From positions 6,386,001 through 6,450,000 of the forward strand of contig NZ_CP065053.1 in the NCBI RefSeq assembly GCF_015689335.1: a DNA stretch of 64,000 bases, in the 5' to 3' direction. Origin of the DNA: Massilia antarctica (lineage in GTDB: Bacteria; Pseudomonadota; Gammaproteobacteria; Burkholderiales; Burkholderiaceae_D). Each line of letters opens with the position of its first letter. The stretch's first letter is position 1. Positions 35,520-44,043 of this stretch are shown here, piece after piece. The position numbers and the translations under genes were made by a program. Under the pieces are notes generated by a model. The model had not been told where the DNA came from. It was given only the letters and a program-made list of their open reading frames with translations, and ran no database searches.

Positions 35520-36618
35520 TGAAATCCAGGTTGCCTTCCACGACGCGCACGCGGGGCGCCAGCGCGCACATTAATTCATAGCCGATGGTGCCGGCGGCGT
35601 TGGCCACGGTATCGATCGGGAGCCCGGCGCCCCACAAGATGACCTTGCTGCCCACGCCGGCATGCGGCACGTGGGTCAGGTCGACCGCCATCATGTCCAT
35701 CGAAACCCGCCCCACCAGCTTGGTGAGGATGCCATCGACCATGATTGGGGTGCCGTGCGGGGCGTGGCGCGGGTAGCCGTCGGCGTAGCCGCAGGCAACG
35801 ATGCCGACCGTCATCGGCCATTCGGCCTGGAAGCCGCTGCCATAGCCGACCGAGTCGCCCGCCACCAGATCTTGCACGCCGATGATTTCGCTGGCCAGGG
35901 TCATGGTCGGATGCAGGTCGAAGGCGGCCGCGCTGCGTCCGCCGGGCGTGCCTCCGTACAACATGATGCCGGGGCGTACCCAGTCGTTCGACAATTCGGC
36001 CGCCAGCGCCGCCTGGTGCAGCACGCCGCCCGAGTTCGACAGGCTGCGCTGGCCCTGCAAGCCATCCGCGCCAAGGCAGAAGCGGCGCACCTGTTCGAGC
36101 ACGGTCAGGCGCGGATGTTCGAGTTCGTCGGCGTTGGCGAAGTGGGTCATCAGGGTGATCTCGCGCACCTGCGGGATGGCGCGCAGACGGGCGTAGGCGG
36201 CGCCGAACGCTTCCGGCCGGAAACCGAGCCGGTTCATGCCGGTGTTCATTTTCAGGTGTACGTCGATGGGACCGCTCAAGCTGGCTTGTTCCAGCATGGC
36301 GATCTGTTCGACCGCATGCACGGCGCTGTTGAGCTGGTGGCGCACCAGCAAGTCGACGTCGCTGGCATCGAAGATCCCTTCCAGCAAGAGGATCGGGCGG
36401 GTCCAGCCCAGTTCGCGCAGGCGCACCGCGTTCTCGGTTTCGATCAGGGCCAGGCCATCGGCATCGGCGAAGCCGCGCATGCCGCGTTCTAGCCCGTGGC
36501 CGTAGGCGTTGGCCTTGACGACCGCCCAGACCTTGGCGTGCGGTGCGCAGTCTCGCGCCCGCATCAGGTTATGCTGCATGGAATCTATATGAATCGTGGC
36601 GATAAGCGGGCGCGGCAT
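35512..36618 (-). CDS. alr: Alanine racemase
   Basis: I choose the ATG at 36618 (MPRPLIATIHID); a TTG at 36642 is possible. The 368-residue PLP enzyme has the cofactor Lys in WAVVKANAYGHG (Lys35), GMNRLGFRPEAF and the catalytic-Tyr region DSVGYGSGFQ. It makes D-alanine for peptidoglycan. It is transcribed with radA and is divergent from lplT. Confidence 0.95.
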   Translation of the reverse strand: MPRPLIATIHIDSMQHNLMRARDCAPHAKVWAVVKANAYGHGLERGMRGFADADGLALIETENAVRLRELGWTRPILLLEGIFDASDVDLLVRHQLNSAVHAVEQIAMLEQASLSGPIDVHLKMNTGMNRLGFRPEAFGAAYARLRAIPQVREITLMTHFANADELEHPRLTVLEQVRRFCLGADGLQGQRSLSNSGGVLHQAALAAELSNDWVRPGIMLYGGTPGGRSAAAFDLHPTMTLASEIIGVQDLVAGDSVGYGSGFQAEWPMTVGIVACGYADGYPRHAPHGTPIMVDGILTKLVGRVSMDMMAVDLTHVPHAGVGSKVILWGAGLPIDTVANAAGTIGYELMCALAPRVRVVEGNLDFNG

Positions 36619-36687
36619 GGTGCGGAATGGAGTGATTGGCAAGCTGCCATTTTACCGGACGCAGCCCGCCACGACATGCCGATTTCT

Positions 36688-36715
36688 TTGGCTTCCCAGC
36701 CATTCATGGTATAAA
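36688..36715 (+). promoter_or_regulatory. Candidate lplT promoter
   Basis: TTGGCT (36688) and TATAAA (36710), 16 bases apart, lie just before lplT and would give a leader of about 24 bases. The -35 is weak. The region 36619-36745 also serves the divergent alr gene. Confidence 0.4.
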
Positions 36716-36745
36716 GCAACCCACACTAGCTTTTAGACATCTCGA

Positions 36746-38008
36746 ATGAATCGTGGTTTTTACACCATCATGGCGGCGCAGTTTTTTTCGTCGCTGGCGG
36801 ACAACGCCCTGCTCTTCGTGGCGATTGACCTGCTGATCTCCATGAACGCGCCAGCTTCGCTGACGCCTTTGCTCAAGCTGTCCTTCGTCCTTTTTTATGT
36901 GCTCCTTGCGCCGTTCGTGGGCGCTTTCGCCGACTCCATGCCCAAGGGCAAAGTGATGTTCATCGCGAATCTGGTCAAGGTGGCCGGTTGCGCCCTCATC
37001 TTCTTCCACGTCCACCCGCTGCTCGCCTACGCGGTGGTCGGCTTCGGCGCGGCAGTGTATTCACCGGCCAAGTACGGCATCCTGACTGAATTGTTACCAC
37101 CAGAAAAACTCGTCGCCGCGAATGGCTGGATCGAAGGCCTGACCGTGATGTCGATCATCCTCGGCACCGTCATGGGCGGCGCGCTGGTCAGCGCCAAGGC
37201 CTCGGCCTTCATGCTGGGCCTGGACGTACCGATGGTCGATACCGGCATCGACACCACCACCGAAGCGGCGCTGTGCGTGGTGGTGGCGGTCTACATCCTG
37301 GCCACCATCTTCAACCTGCGCATTCCCGACACCCTGGCCAAGTACGCCCATCAGGAGCGCAATCCGGCCAGGCTCATCGCCGACTTCGCCAACTGCTCTT
37401 CCCTGCTGTGGAAAGACAAGCTGGGCCAGATTTCGCTGGCCGTGACCACCCTGTTCTGGGGCGCCGGCGCAACCTTGCAGTTCATCGTGCTCAAGTGGGC
37501 CGAGAAATCGCTGCACATGCCGCTCGACAAAGCCACCACCCTGATCGGCATCGTCGCGCTCGGCGTGGCCGTGGGCGCCGCCGCCTCGGCCAAGATGATT
37601 CCACTGAAAAAATCCCTGACCGTGATCCCGCTCGGCATCGCCATGGGTGTCGTGGTCATGTGCATGACCATGGTCCATTCGGTCTTGATCGCCTACCCGC
37701 TGCTGCTGCTGATCGGCGTGCTGTCCGGCTTCTTCGTGGTGCCGATGAATGCGCTGCTGCAACACCGCGGCCACGTGCTGATGAGCGCCGGCCATTCGAT
37801 CGCCGTGCAGAATTTCAATGAGAACCTGTCGATCCTGACCATGCTGGCCATTTACGCCATCCTGATCACGCTCAATGTGGAACTCAATATCGTGATCGTC
37901 GGCTTCGGCCTGTCGGTGGCCGGCATCATGTACCTGATCATGCGCAAGCATAAGGTGAACCAGGCCGAGCACGATTCGCTGGCCCTGATCGGCGAGCACA
38001 AGCACTGA
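36746..38008 (+). CDS. lplT: Lysophospholipid transporter LplT
   Basis: The 420-residue protein is an MFS transporter with 11-12 membrane helices beginning MNRGFYTIMAAQFFSSLADN, the conserved LplT start, and containing the family segment VYSPAKYGILTELLPPEKLV. LplT flips lysophosphatidylethanolamine inward for re-acylation by Aas. No aas gene is adjacent, unlike in enterobacteria. Confidence 0.93.
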   Translation: MNRGFYTIMAAQFFSSLADNALLFVAIDLLISMNAPASLTPLLKLSFVLFYVLLAPFVGAFADSMPKGKVMFIANLVKVAGCALIFFHVHPLLAYAVVGFGAAVYSPAKYGILTELLPPEKLVAANGWIEGLTVMSIILGTVMGGALVSAKASAFMLGLDVPMVDTGIDTTTEAALCVVVAVYILATIFNLRIPDTLAKYAHQERNPARLIADFANCSSLLWKDKLGQISLAVTTLFWGAGATLQFIVLKWAEKSLHMPLDKATTLIGIVALGVAVGAAASAKMIPLKKSLTVIPLGIAMGVVVMCMTMVHSVLIAYPLLLLIGVLSGFFVVPMNALLQHRGHVLMSAGHSIAVQNFNENLSILTMLAIYAILITLNVELNIVIVGFGLSVAGIMYLIMRKHKVNQAEHDSLALIGEHKH

Positions 38009-38968
38009 TCAGGCGGGCTGCCCGCTCATTTGCTGGCGGAAAGCGGCGCGCCCCCGCCAGTCGTTGGGGACGATGAAACCGCGTCCCGTTTCCACCAGGC
38101 CGCCGTCCACCGCACGCACCTTGGCCACCAGCACCGGCATCGGCACCGTGGCGAACTTGTCCGCCAGGGCGGCCTGCAATTGTTCCCGACTGAGTAAAGC
38201 GGCATCGTCGCGCGCGCGGAACGGCGCCAGCCATTGCAGGCGCGGCAAGATCACAAAGGCGTCCGGCGCCAGGGCGGCCACCTCGTCGAGCGCGCACCAG
38301 AAGCCACGGCAATGCTGGCCGGAGATACCCTCCATCGCCTGCCCCGCGCCGCCCGGATAGAACAGCCATCCCTTGACCAATGCCCGCGCCCGTGTCACCG
38401 GACGCGGCAGCACGGCTTGTGCCGCCGGATGCGTGCCCAGCGCCAGCTGCTTCTCAAAAATCTTGCGCATCTTGGCGCCCAGGCTGTCGGCCAGGTTGGG
38501 GCCGACAAAGGTATCGAAGCCCGATGCCGCCTCCCCTTCAAGCAGATAGAATTTGGTGGCGAATTCGATATGTTCGAGGCCGCCGTCGCCATGATCGAGC
38601 AGGAAGTCGAACTCGCCGACCGTATCGTTGCGGCTGGCGCGCACTTGCAGGCCGTGCGCCACCAGCAAGCCATGTTCCTGGAAATAGAAGGCCATCAGCT
38701 TTTCCGCATACAGGCCCAGGCGCGTGTAGTTGCGCGTACCCAGGGCCGCCAACAGGGGCGCGGGATTGCTGTCCAGGCGCAGCAGCCAGTCGTCGACCGC
38801 CGCCGGCAGCACGCCCAGGCTGGCGATCTTGCCTTCCCAGTGCGGGTCGGCCGGATCGAGCAGGTCGGGCGCATGCAGCAGCCAGGCCAGCGCGCGCACG
38901 TGCGGCTGCGCCAGCTGTCCCCAGCGGCGCTCGAAACCAGCCTGGTAGTTCTCAGCCGGGGCGGCCAT
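38009..38968 (-). CDS. DUF1853 family protein
   Basis: The ATG at 38968 gives 319 residues and overlaps the UDG gene by 17 bases. The sequence has DUF1853 features: LAWLLHAPDLLD, RLGLYAEKLMAFYFQ and VGEFDFLLDHGDGGLEHIEFATK, which resembles a PD-(D/E)xK nuclease core (Glu-x-Asp with later Glu-x-x-x-Lys). The nuclease similarity is my reading; the family has no established function. It is convergent with lplT, with the stop codons adjoining. Confidence 0.8.
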   Translation of the reverse strand: MAAPAENYQAGFERRWGQLAQPHVRALAWLLHAPDLLDPADPHWEGKIASLGVLPAAVDDWLLRLDSNPAPLLAALGTRNYTRLGLYAEKLMAFYFQEHGLLVAHGLQVRASRNDTVGEFDFLLDHGDGGLEHIEFATKFYLLEGEAASGFDTFVGPNLADSLGAKMRKIFEKQLALGTHPAAQAVLPRPVTRARALVKGWLFYPGGAGQAMEGISGQHCRGFWCALDEVAALAPDAFVILPRLQWLAPFRARDDAALLSREQLQAALADKFATVPMPVLVAKVRAVDGGLVETGRGFIVPNDWRGRAAFRQQMSGQPA

Positions 38969-39827
38969 CGTGCGCACGCGCCAGGCACAGGTCGGCCCAG
39001 GCCAGCGCCTTGTCGGCGCCACGCCGCAGCAGCTCGCCCGGATGCAGGGTGGCCACCAGTTTGACGCCGCCCACCTCGTGCACCTGCCCGCGCGAGCCGG
39101 CCAGCGGCTCCTGCAGCGGCTTACCTTGCAAGGCGTTGGCGGCGATCTGGCCGAGCGTGAGCACCAGCGGCGCACCGGACAGGGCCAGCTCGCGGTCCAG
39201 GTAGGGACGGCAGGCCAGCGCTTCCTCGGCGCTCGGGGCGCGGTCGCCGCCGTTGGCGCTGGTGGGCCGACATTTGATCAGGTTGGTCACATACACATTG
39301 CTCTCGCGCGAGAGCTCGACCGCGGCCAGCATGTTGGCCAGCAGCTTGCCCGGCTCGCCAGAGACTGGCTGGCGTTCTTTTTCGTCGGAGACGGTCGAGG
39401 CGCCGGCGGCCACGAACCAGCGCGCCTGCTGCGCGCCGTTGCCGTAGACCGGCTTGCGCCCGCCCTTGCACAGGCCGCAGCGGGTGCAGTTGGCGATGGC
39501 GTTCTTGAGCTGCGCCCAGTCCATGGCGGCGATCTCTTCCTCGGTCGGCGGCGGGCCGGGCGGCTCCTCGCCCCAGGCCGAATCGGTGGCGGGGCTGGCC
39601 GCCGGCCGCGCGGCTTTGGTCACGGCGGTAGGCACGGCGGTAGGCACCGCGGCAGGCACGGAGGCAGGCGCGGCGGCAGGCGCGGCGGCAGACAGGGGAT
39701 CAGCGTGCGGCGCGGGCACTTCCAGCTCGTCGGGCAGTGCCTCGTCCGGCATGGCGTCGCGCAAGGTCCACAGCGGGCCAATGCCCATCTCCTGCAAAAA
39801 CGCATTGTCGCGCGCGCTGGTACTCAT
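38952..39827 (-). CDS. Family-4 uracil-DNA glycosylase relative with altered active-site motif
   Basis: This 291-residue protein has an Ala/Pro-rich N-terminal linker (about 40-80), then a family-4 UDG fold. The four Fe-S ligands look intact (NCTRCGLC early, then KCRP and ACRPYL), as does VYVTNLIKCRP. The catalytic GE-x-PG motif is replaced by VAAGAS, and the HPSYLL loop reads HPGELL. Activity on uracil is therefore doubtful. It overlaps rimI by 4 bases in the conserved tsaB-rimI-UDG order. Confidence 0.85.
   Translation of the reverse strand: MSTSARDNAFLQEMGIGPLWTLRDAMPDEALPDELEVPAPHADPLSAAAPAAAPASVPAAVPTAVPTAVTKAARPAASPATDSAWGEEPPGPPPTEEEIAAMDWAQLKNAIANCTRCGLCKGGRKPVYGNGAQQARWFVAAGASTVSDEKERQPVSGEPGKLLANMLAAVELSRESNVYVTNLIKCRPTSANGGDRAPSAEEALACRPYLDRELALSGAPLVLTLGQIAANALQGKPLQEPLAGSRGQVHEVGGVKLVATLHPGELLRRGADKALAWADLCLARAHDGRPG
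39621..39692. repeat. Six 12-base tandem repeats in the UDG linker
   Basis: Six units close to CACGGCGGTAGG run from 39621 to 39692; the first two are identical and the others differ at 1-4 positions. In the encoded protein they give repeats such as TAVP, AAVP and AAAP in the linker. In-frame changes in copy number would alter linker length only. Confidence 0.8.
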
Positions 39828-40294
39828 AAGACAAACCTCATCACGATGGCATCCTCGCGCTTGCCGTCATGGGCGGGATAGTAGCCGCGCCGACGGCCGA
39901 TTTCGGCGTAACCATATTTTTCATAGACCGCCAGCGCGCGCAGGTTGGACGGACGCACTTCGAGCAGGATCGAGTCCATCGACAGCCCGCGCGCGCAGGC
40001 GGCGACCTTGTCGAGCAGATAGCGTCCCAGGCCCTCTCCCTGGCGCCCGGCGGCCACGGCCACGTTGAGCAGATGCGCTTCGTCCACCACCGCCATGAGC
40101 AGATAGTAGCCGAGCAGCGCGCCGTCGCGGTCGCGCAGCACCCAGGCGTTGTAGCCGCTGCCGAGCGAGTCGGCGAAATTACCGCGCGTCCAGGGATGCG
40201 GATACACCTGCTTTTCGAGCGCGAACACCTCGTCGATGTCGGCCACCACCATCGGCGCGTAAAGCAGGTGGTCGTCGTCGCGCACCGCACTCAT
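39824..40294 (-). CDS. rimI: Ribosomal-protein-alanine N-acetyltransferase RimI
   Basis: The ATG at 40294 overlaps the tsaB stop (ATGA). The 156-residue GNAT protein has the acetyl-CoA loop AAGRQGEGLGRYLLD and LRALAVYEKYGYAEIGRR, typical of RimI. It acetylates the N-terminus of ribosomal protein S18 and possibly others. Its position beside tsaB is conserved in many proteobacteria. Confidence 0.93.
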   Translation of the reverse strand: MSAVRDDDHLLYAPMVVADIDEVFALEKQVYPHPWTRGNFADSLGSGYNAWVLRDRDGALLGYYLLMAVVDEAHLLNVAVAAGRQGEGLGRYLLDKVAACARGLSMDSILLEVRPSNLRALAVYEKYGYAEIGRRRGYYPAHDGKREDAIVMRFVL

Positions 40295-40998
40295 GCGGCA
40301 GCCTTGGCGGCGTTGATCACGCTGCGTTCCGCGCTGGTGTAGGCGATCTTGTTGCGCAGGTACAGCGGCTGGGCCTGGGCCGCGCCAAGCGCCTCGCCAG
40401 CCGCCAGCGCGCCGCGTCCGAGCAGGGCCATCTGGGCGGCGTGCGGCATGATCTCCGGATACGCCTGGGCGAACCCGAAGGCGTCCGGATAGGCCGCCAG
40501 GCCGTTGCCGCAGGCCGCCAGCGGACCATCCACCGGCAGCGGCGCCACGGCACCGGGCGCGCACAAGGTCGGCGCGTGCAGCACCTCCCAGCGCGCGGCC
40601 GCATCGTCGTAGCGGTATTGGGCCCAGTAGACTTCGCCCATGCGGGCGTCGAGCACGGCCACGACATCGGTGGCGCCATGCTGCTGGCGGCAAGCCACGG
40701 CCATCGCTTCCAGGGTGACCAGGGATAGCACCGGCAGGGCGGCGCCATAGGCCAGGCCCTGGGCGATGCCGCAGGCGGTGCGCACGCCGGTAAACGAACC
40801 GGGACCGGCACCGAAGGCGATGGCGTCGCATTCCTTGAGCGCGATGCCGGCTTCGGCCAACAGTTCCTGCACCATCGGCAGGATCGATTGCGAGTGGGTG
40901 CGCACGCCCGACGATTCGCGGAACAGGACGGCATCGCCGCGCAGCAAGGCGCAGGACGCCATCTCGGAGGAGGTTTCAATAGCGAGAATAATAGACAT
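40291..40998 (-). CDS. tsaB: tRNA t6A biosynthesis protein TsaB
   Basis: The 235-residue product begins MSIILAIETSSEMASCALL and has FGAGPGSFTGVRTACGIAQG, diagnostic of TsaB (YeaZ). It forms the complex with TsaD and TsaE that makes N6-threonylcarbamoyladenosine in tRNA. Start is the ATG at 40998; no closer upstream start has better support. It is first in the leftward tsaB-rimI-UDG-DUF1853 series. Confidence 0.95.
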   Translation of the reverse strand: MSIILAIETSSEMASCALLRGDAVLFRESSGVRTHSQSILPMVQELLAEAGIALKECDAIAFGAGPGSFTGVRTACGIAQGLAYGAALPVLSLVTLEAMAVACRQQHGATDVVAVLDARMGEVYWAQYRYDDAAARWEVLHAPTLCAPGAVAPLPVDGPLAACGNGLAAYPDAFGFAQAYPEIMPHAAQMALLGRGALAAGEALGAAQAQPLYLRNKIAYTSAERSVINAAKAAA

Positions 40999-41014
40999 GC
41001 CGTATTTTAACCTG

Positions 41015-41066
41015 ACGGCGCCTCGCCTTGGCGCCTCGCCTTGGCGCCCCGCCTTGGCGGTTTGCC
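41015..41066. repeat. Four 13-base tandem repeats between tsaB and the thioredoxin-like gene
   Basis: Units close to TTGGCGCCTCGCC start at 41015, 41028, 41041 and 41054. They lie in the divergent promoter region, so copy number could alter the spacing of promoter elements for either gene. The outer two copies are degenerate. Confidence 0.75.
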
Positions 41067-41093
41067 AAGCGGGCCATCGCCGGCCGAGGTAGA

Positions 41094-41525
41094 ATGCCGC
41101 ACATGCACAGCCACACACTCAGCTCCGACAACCGCGCCTCCATTGCGCAAGCGCTGGACGGCGACCGTTGGATCGTCGCCTGCCTGTGCGCCGCGTGGTG
41201 CGGCACGTGCGCGTCCTACCGCGCCGCCTTCGAGGGCCTGGCCGCGCGCCACCCCGACAAGCACTTCGTCTGGATCGATATCGAAGACCAGGCCGAGGTG
41301 GTGGGCGATCTCGATGTCGATAACTTCCCTACCCTGCTGATCCAGCGCCACGACATGGTGACCTTTTTCGGCACCATGCTGCCCGACCCGGCCCTGGCCG
41401 AACGGCTGATCCAGGCCCAGGTGGCCCAATCGGACGAGGAACTGGCCGTCCAGGCGCGCAGCAGCGACGAGCGCCGCCTGTGGCAGCAGCAATGCAACCT
41501 GCGCGCGCTGCTGCGACCCGCCTGA
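41094..41525 (+). CDS. Thioredoxin-fold protein
   Basis: The ATG at 41094 follows GAGG; an ATG at 41103 is also possible. The 143-residue product has the redox motif AAWCGTCASYR (CGTC instead of thioredoxin's CGPC) and the cis-Pro loop DVDNFPTLLI. There is no signal peptide, so it is cytoplasmic. The Gly-Thr dipeptide should make it less reducing than classical thioredoxin. Confidence 0.85.
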   Translation: MPHMHSHTLSSDNRASIAQALDGDRWIVACLCAAWCGTCASYRAAFEGLAARHPDKHFVWIDIEDQAEVVGDLDVDNFPTLLIQRHDMVTFFGTMLPDPALAERLIQAQVAQSDEELAVQARSSDERRLWQQQCNLRALLRPA

Positions 41526-41626
41526 CACAGGGAACAAAGAACGCTCGTTTGAGTCAAGTCAACAGCACCGGAAGAGGGATAGCCGACCATCGTATAGCTC
41601 GGTTGACAACTTTTTTGAAAGCGCTA

Positions 41627-41881
41627 ATGATGGACCACATGGAAGCCCGAATGATCAAACTCGAATCGGTGACAGAAAAAATCCTCGAGCGTCTTGCGGC
41701 GGTTGAGCGCGACGTTGCCGTCATTCGCGCCAATTACGCCACCAAGGCAGACCTGGCTGCGGTGGAAGCCTCGCTGCGGGCCTCAATAGCGTCGCTTGAA
41801 GCCACCATGCTCACATGGTTCATTTGGACTGCCATCGCGCTGGCAAGCCTGGCTTTTACAGCAGCAAAACTTATCAACTAG
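41627..41881 (+). CDS. Small coiled-coil membrane-anchored protein
   Basis: The 84-residue product has a heptad-patterned coiled coil (KLESVTEKILERLAAVERDV; TKADLAAVEASLRASIASL) and a C-terminal membrane segment (WFIWTAIALASLAFTAAKL). Start options are 41627, 41639 and 41651; the last follows GGAAG. A TTGACA element lies at 41603. Similar tail-anchored small proteins are widespread and uncharacterised. Confidence 0.7.
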   Translation: MMDHMEARMIKLESVTEKILERLAAVERDVAVIRANYATKADLAAVEASLRASIASLEATMLTWFIWTAIALASLAFTAAKLIN

Positions 41882-42129
41882 CCTGCCAATACCCCTGCTC
41901 CATCCCCGCAAGCCGGGGATTTTTTACGCCCAAAAGCCGCGTCCGCCCCTATCCCCGACCCGGCATGACATGGCACTTGCGCGAATATTGTCCTTAGAGC
42001 ACCATTTACTGGTATTCTGTCGACCCTCGTGTAACGATTAAAACTCTTCTAAAACGACATCGGGAGCGACGCCGGCCACAGCCAGCCGGCGCGCCATACC
42101 GCTGCCCGATTGGATCACCGCGCCCCCGA

Positions 42130-42915
42130 ATGAACCTTAAACGACTCCTGAGCCTGATCCTGATCGCCACCCTGGCCGGCCCCACCCTGGCGGCCGCCGC
42201 GTCCGCGACCGCCACGACCGGTGCCAAGACAACCCAGGGCGGCGCCGACTTCAACGCATGGTTCGACGCCCGCATGAAAGTGGCGCAGAAAGCCATGAGC
42301 GAGAAGCGCTACGCCCAGGTCAGGGAAGTGGTGCAGGAACTCGAAAAGGCATTGACACGGGTCGACCCGGCCTACGACGACAAGTCGCAATGGGCTTACG
42401 TGCTCGACTTCAAGCGCTTCGTCCTGTATGAGATGGGCGACCAGGAAGCGGCCGTGGCCAGTTGCCGCCAAAGCGTCGACGTGCTCGGCGCCAACGACTG
42501 GCCCTACCTGGCCGAATTCAACGTGGTGCGCGCCGCGCGCCGCGCCTGTCACAACATGCTCGCCTACGAGCAAAGCGCGGTGGCCACCACCGTCGCCCAG
42601 CACGAAGCGGCCATCGCCCAGATCGAACTGTGCTTCAAGACCGTCGCGCCGATCGAAGACGTCTCGGTGCTCGATAATTTTTACGAAACGCGCGCCACGG
42701 TGTATCTCAAAGCCAATGCGGTGACCAAGAACAAATACCAGCAGCAATTGTTCGATACCTTGGTCCGCGCCGATGAGCGCCAGCTGGCGCTCGACGAAGA
42801 TCCGCAGTTTGCCGGCATCATGAAGTCGCCCGCCTACCTGAATTTCAAGAAGGAATACAAGAAGGATCGCAAAAACAGTTCCAGGAACACTTCGGATAAC
42901 AAAGAATCGACCTGA
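42130..42915 (+). CDS. Secreted helical-repeat protein of unknown function
   Basis: This 261-residue protein has a Sec signal peptide (cleavage near TLAAAAS) and helical pairs with TPR character (YAQVREVVQELEKAL; EAAVASCRQSVDVLG), then a Lys/Ser-rich tail. No family recognised. It is first of a run of rightward envelope genes. It probably resides in the periplasm. Confidence 0.7.
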   Translation: MNLKRLLSLILIATLAGPTLAAAASATATTGAKTTQGGADFNAWFDARMKVAQKAMSEKRYAQVREVVQELEKALTRVDPAYDDKSQWAYVLDFKRFVLYEMGDQEAAVASCRQSVDVLGANDWPYLAEFNVVRAARRACHNMLAYEQSAVATTVAQHEAAIAQIELCFKTVAPIEDVSVLDNFYETRATVYLKANAVTKNKYQQQLFDTLVRADERQLALDEDPQFAGIMKSPAYLNFKKEYKKDRKNSSRNTSDNKEST

Positions 42916-42972
42916 GCTTCATTCACCTGACTGCCCGCTGACACCATGCTCCTTTCCGCCCGCACCGCCATC

Positions 42973-44010
42973 ATGAAAACCTCGATCGCCGCCGCCTGCC
43001 TGGCCTTGTCCTTGGCCGCCCACGGCGCGGCGCCCCAGCCGCCCGCCGACGACACCGTACGCGCCCGGATCGACAGCCTGGGCGACAGCACCATCGCCGC
43101 CCTGGTCGTCGAGCAGCGCTGGACCGAGGTGCTGCCGCTGGCACGCGCCTGGACCCGCAGCAATCCGGGCTCGGCGCGCGCCTGGTACTACCTCGGCAAG
43201 GCCCAGCACCACCTCGACAAGACCGCCGAGGCCGAAACCTCGCTCAAGCGCGCCCTGGCCCTGGCGCCGGACGATGCCCAGACCCTCAACGAGCTGGGCA
43301 TCATCGCCAACAGCCGCGACAAGCGCGAAGCGGCCATCGGCTACTACGAGCGCGCCCACAAGGCCGACCCGACCCTGCCGGCGGTGGCCGAGAACCTGGG
43401 CGCGGTACTGGCCGCGTCCGGCAAATACCAGCCTGCCCGCACGGCGCTGCTGAACGCCATCGAACTCGATCCATCCAGCAGCTTCGCCTGGCATACCCTC
43501 GGCACGGTGCACGAAAAGCTCGGCCAGATGGCGGAAGCGGAACAGGATTACCGCAAGGCGCTGGAACTGGCGCCGGCCCGCGAAAACACCGCCGTCGCGC
43601 TGGCCTCGCTGCTCCATGCGCAAGGCAAGTATGCCTACGCCCTGCAGGTCTACCGCACCGCGGTGCGGCAGCGCGCCGACGACCCGGCCGTGTGGCACGG
43701 CATGAGCAATTCGATGGCCTCGATCGGGCGCATCGACGACGCCGTCAACGCCAGCCGGCGCGCAATCCGCCTCGACCCCACCTACGCCGCCGCCTGGCAC
43801 GGGCTGGGCGTGCGCTATTTGCAAAAGCGCAATTTCGCCAAGGCCCTGATCGCCCTGAACAAATCGGTCGTCCTCGATCCGGGCTCGGCCAATGCATGGA
43901 CCAGCCTGGTCGTGCTGCACAGCCTGCGCCAGGACCAGCCGGCCAAGCGCAAGGCGCTCGAGCGCCTGCGCAAGCTCGACCGCGCCGCCGCGGATAGCCT
44001 CAGCAAGTAA
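42973..44010 (+). CDS. Periplasmic TPR protein
   Basis: I use the ATG at 42973, which gives a clean signal peptide (MKTSIAAACLALSLAAHGAA); an ATG at 42946 is possible. The 345-residue product has about seven tetratricopeptide repeats (for example AWYYLGKAQHHLDKTAEAET, AWHTLGTVHEKLGQMAEAEQ). These form a superhelix for protein binding. No catalytic domain. The gene is flanked by other repeat proteins. Confidence 0.85.
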   Translation: MKTSIAAACLALSLAAHGAAPQPPADDTVRARIDSLGDSTIAALVVEQRWTEVLPLARAWTRSNPGSARAWYYLGKAQHHLDKTAEAETSLKRALALAPDDAQTLNELGIIANSRDKREAAIGYYERAHKADPTLPAVAENLGAVLAASGKYQPARTALLNAIELDPSSSFAWHTLGTVHEKLGQMAEAEQDYRKALELAPARENTAVALASLLHAQGKYAYALQVYRTAVRQRADDPAVWHGMSNSMASIGRIDDAVNASRRAIRLDPTYAAAWHGLGVRYLQKRNFAKALIALNKSVVLDPGSANAWTSLVVLHSLRQDQPAKRKALERLRKLDRAAADSLSK

Positions 44011-44043
44011 CTCACCCTCTTTATCAGCACACACGCCCACGCC

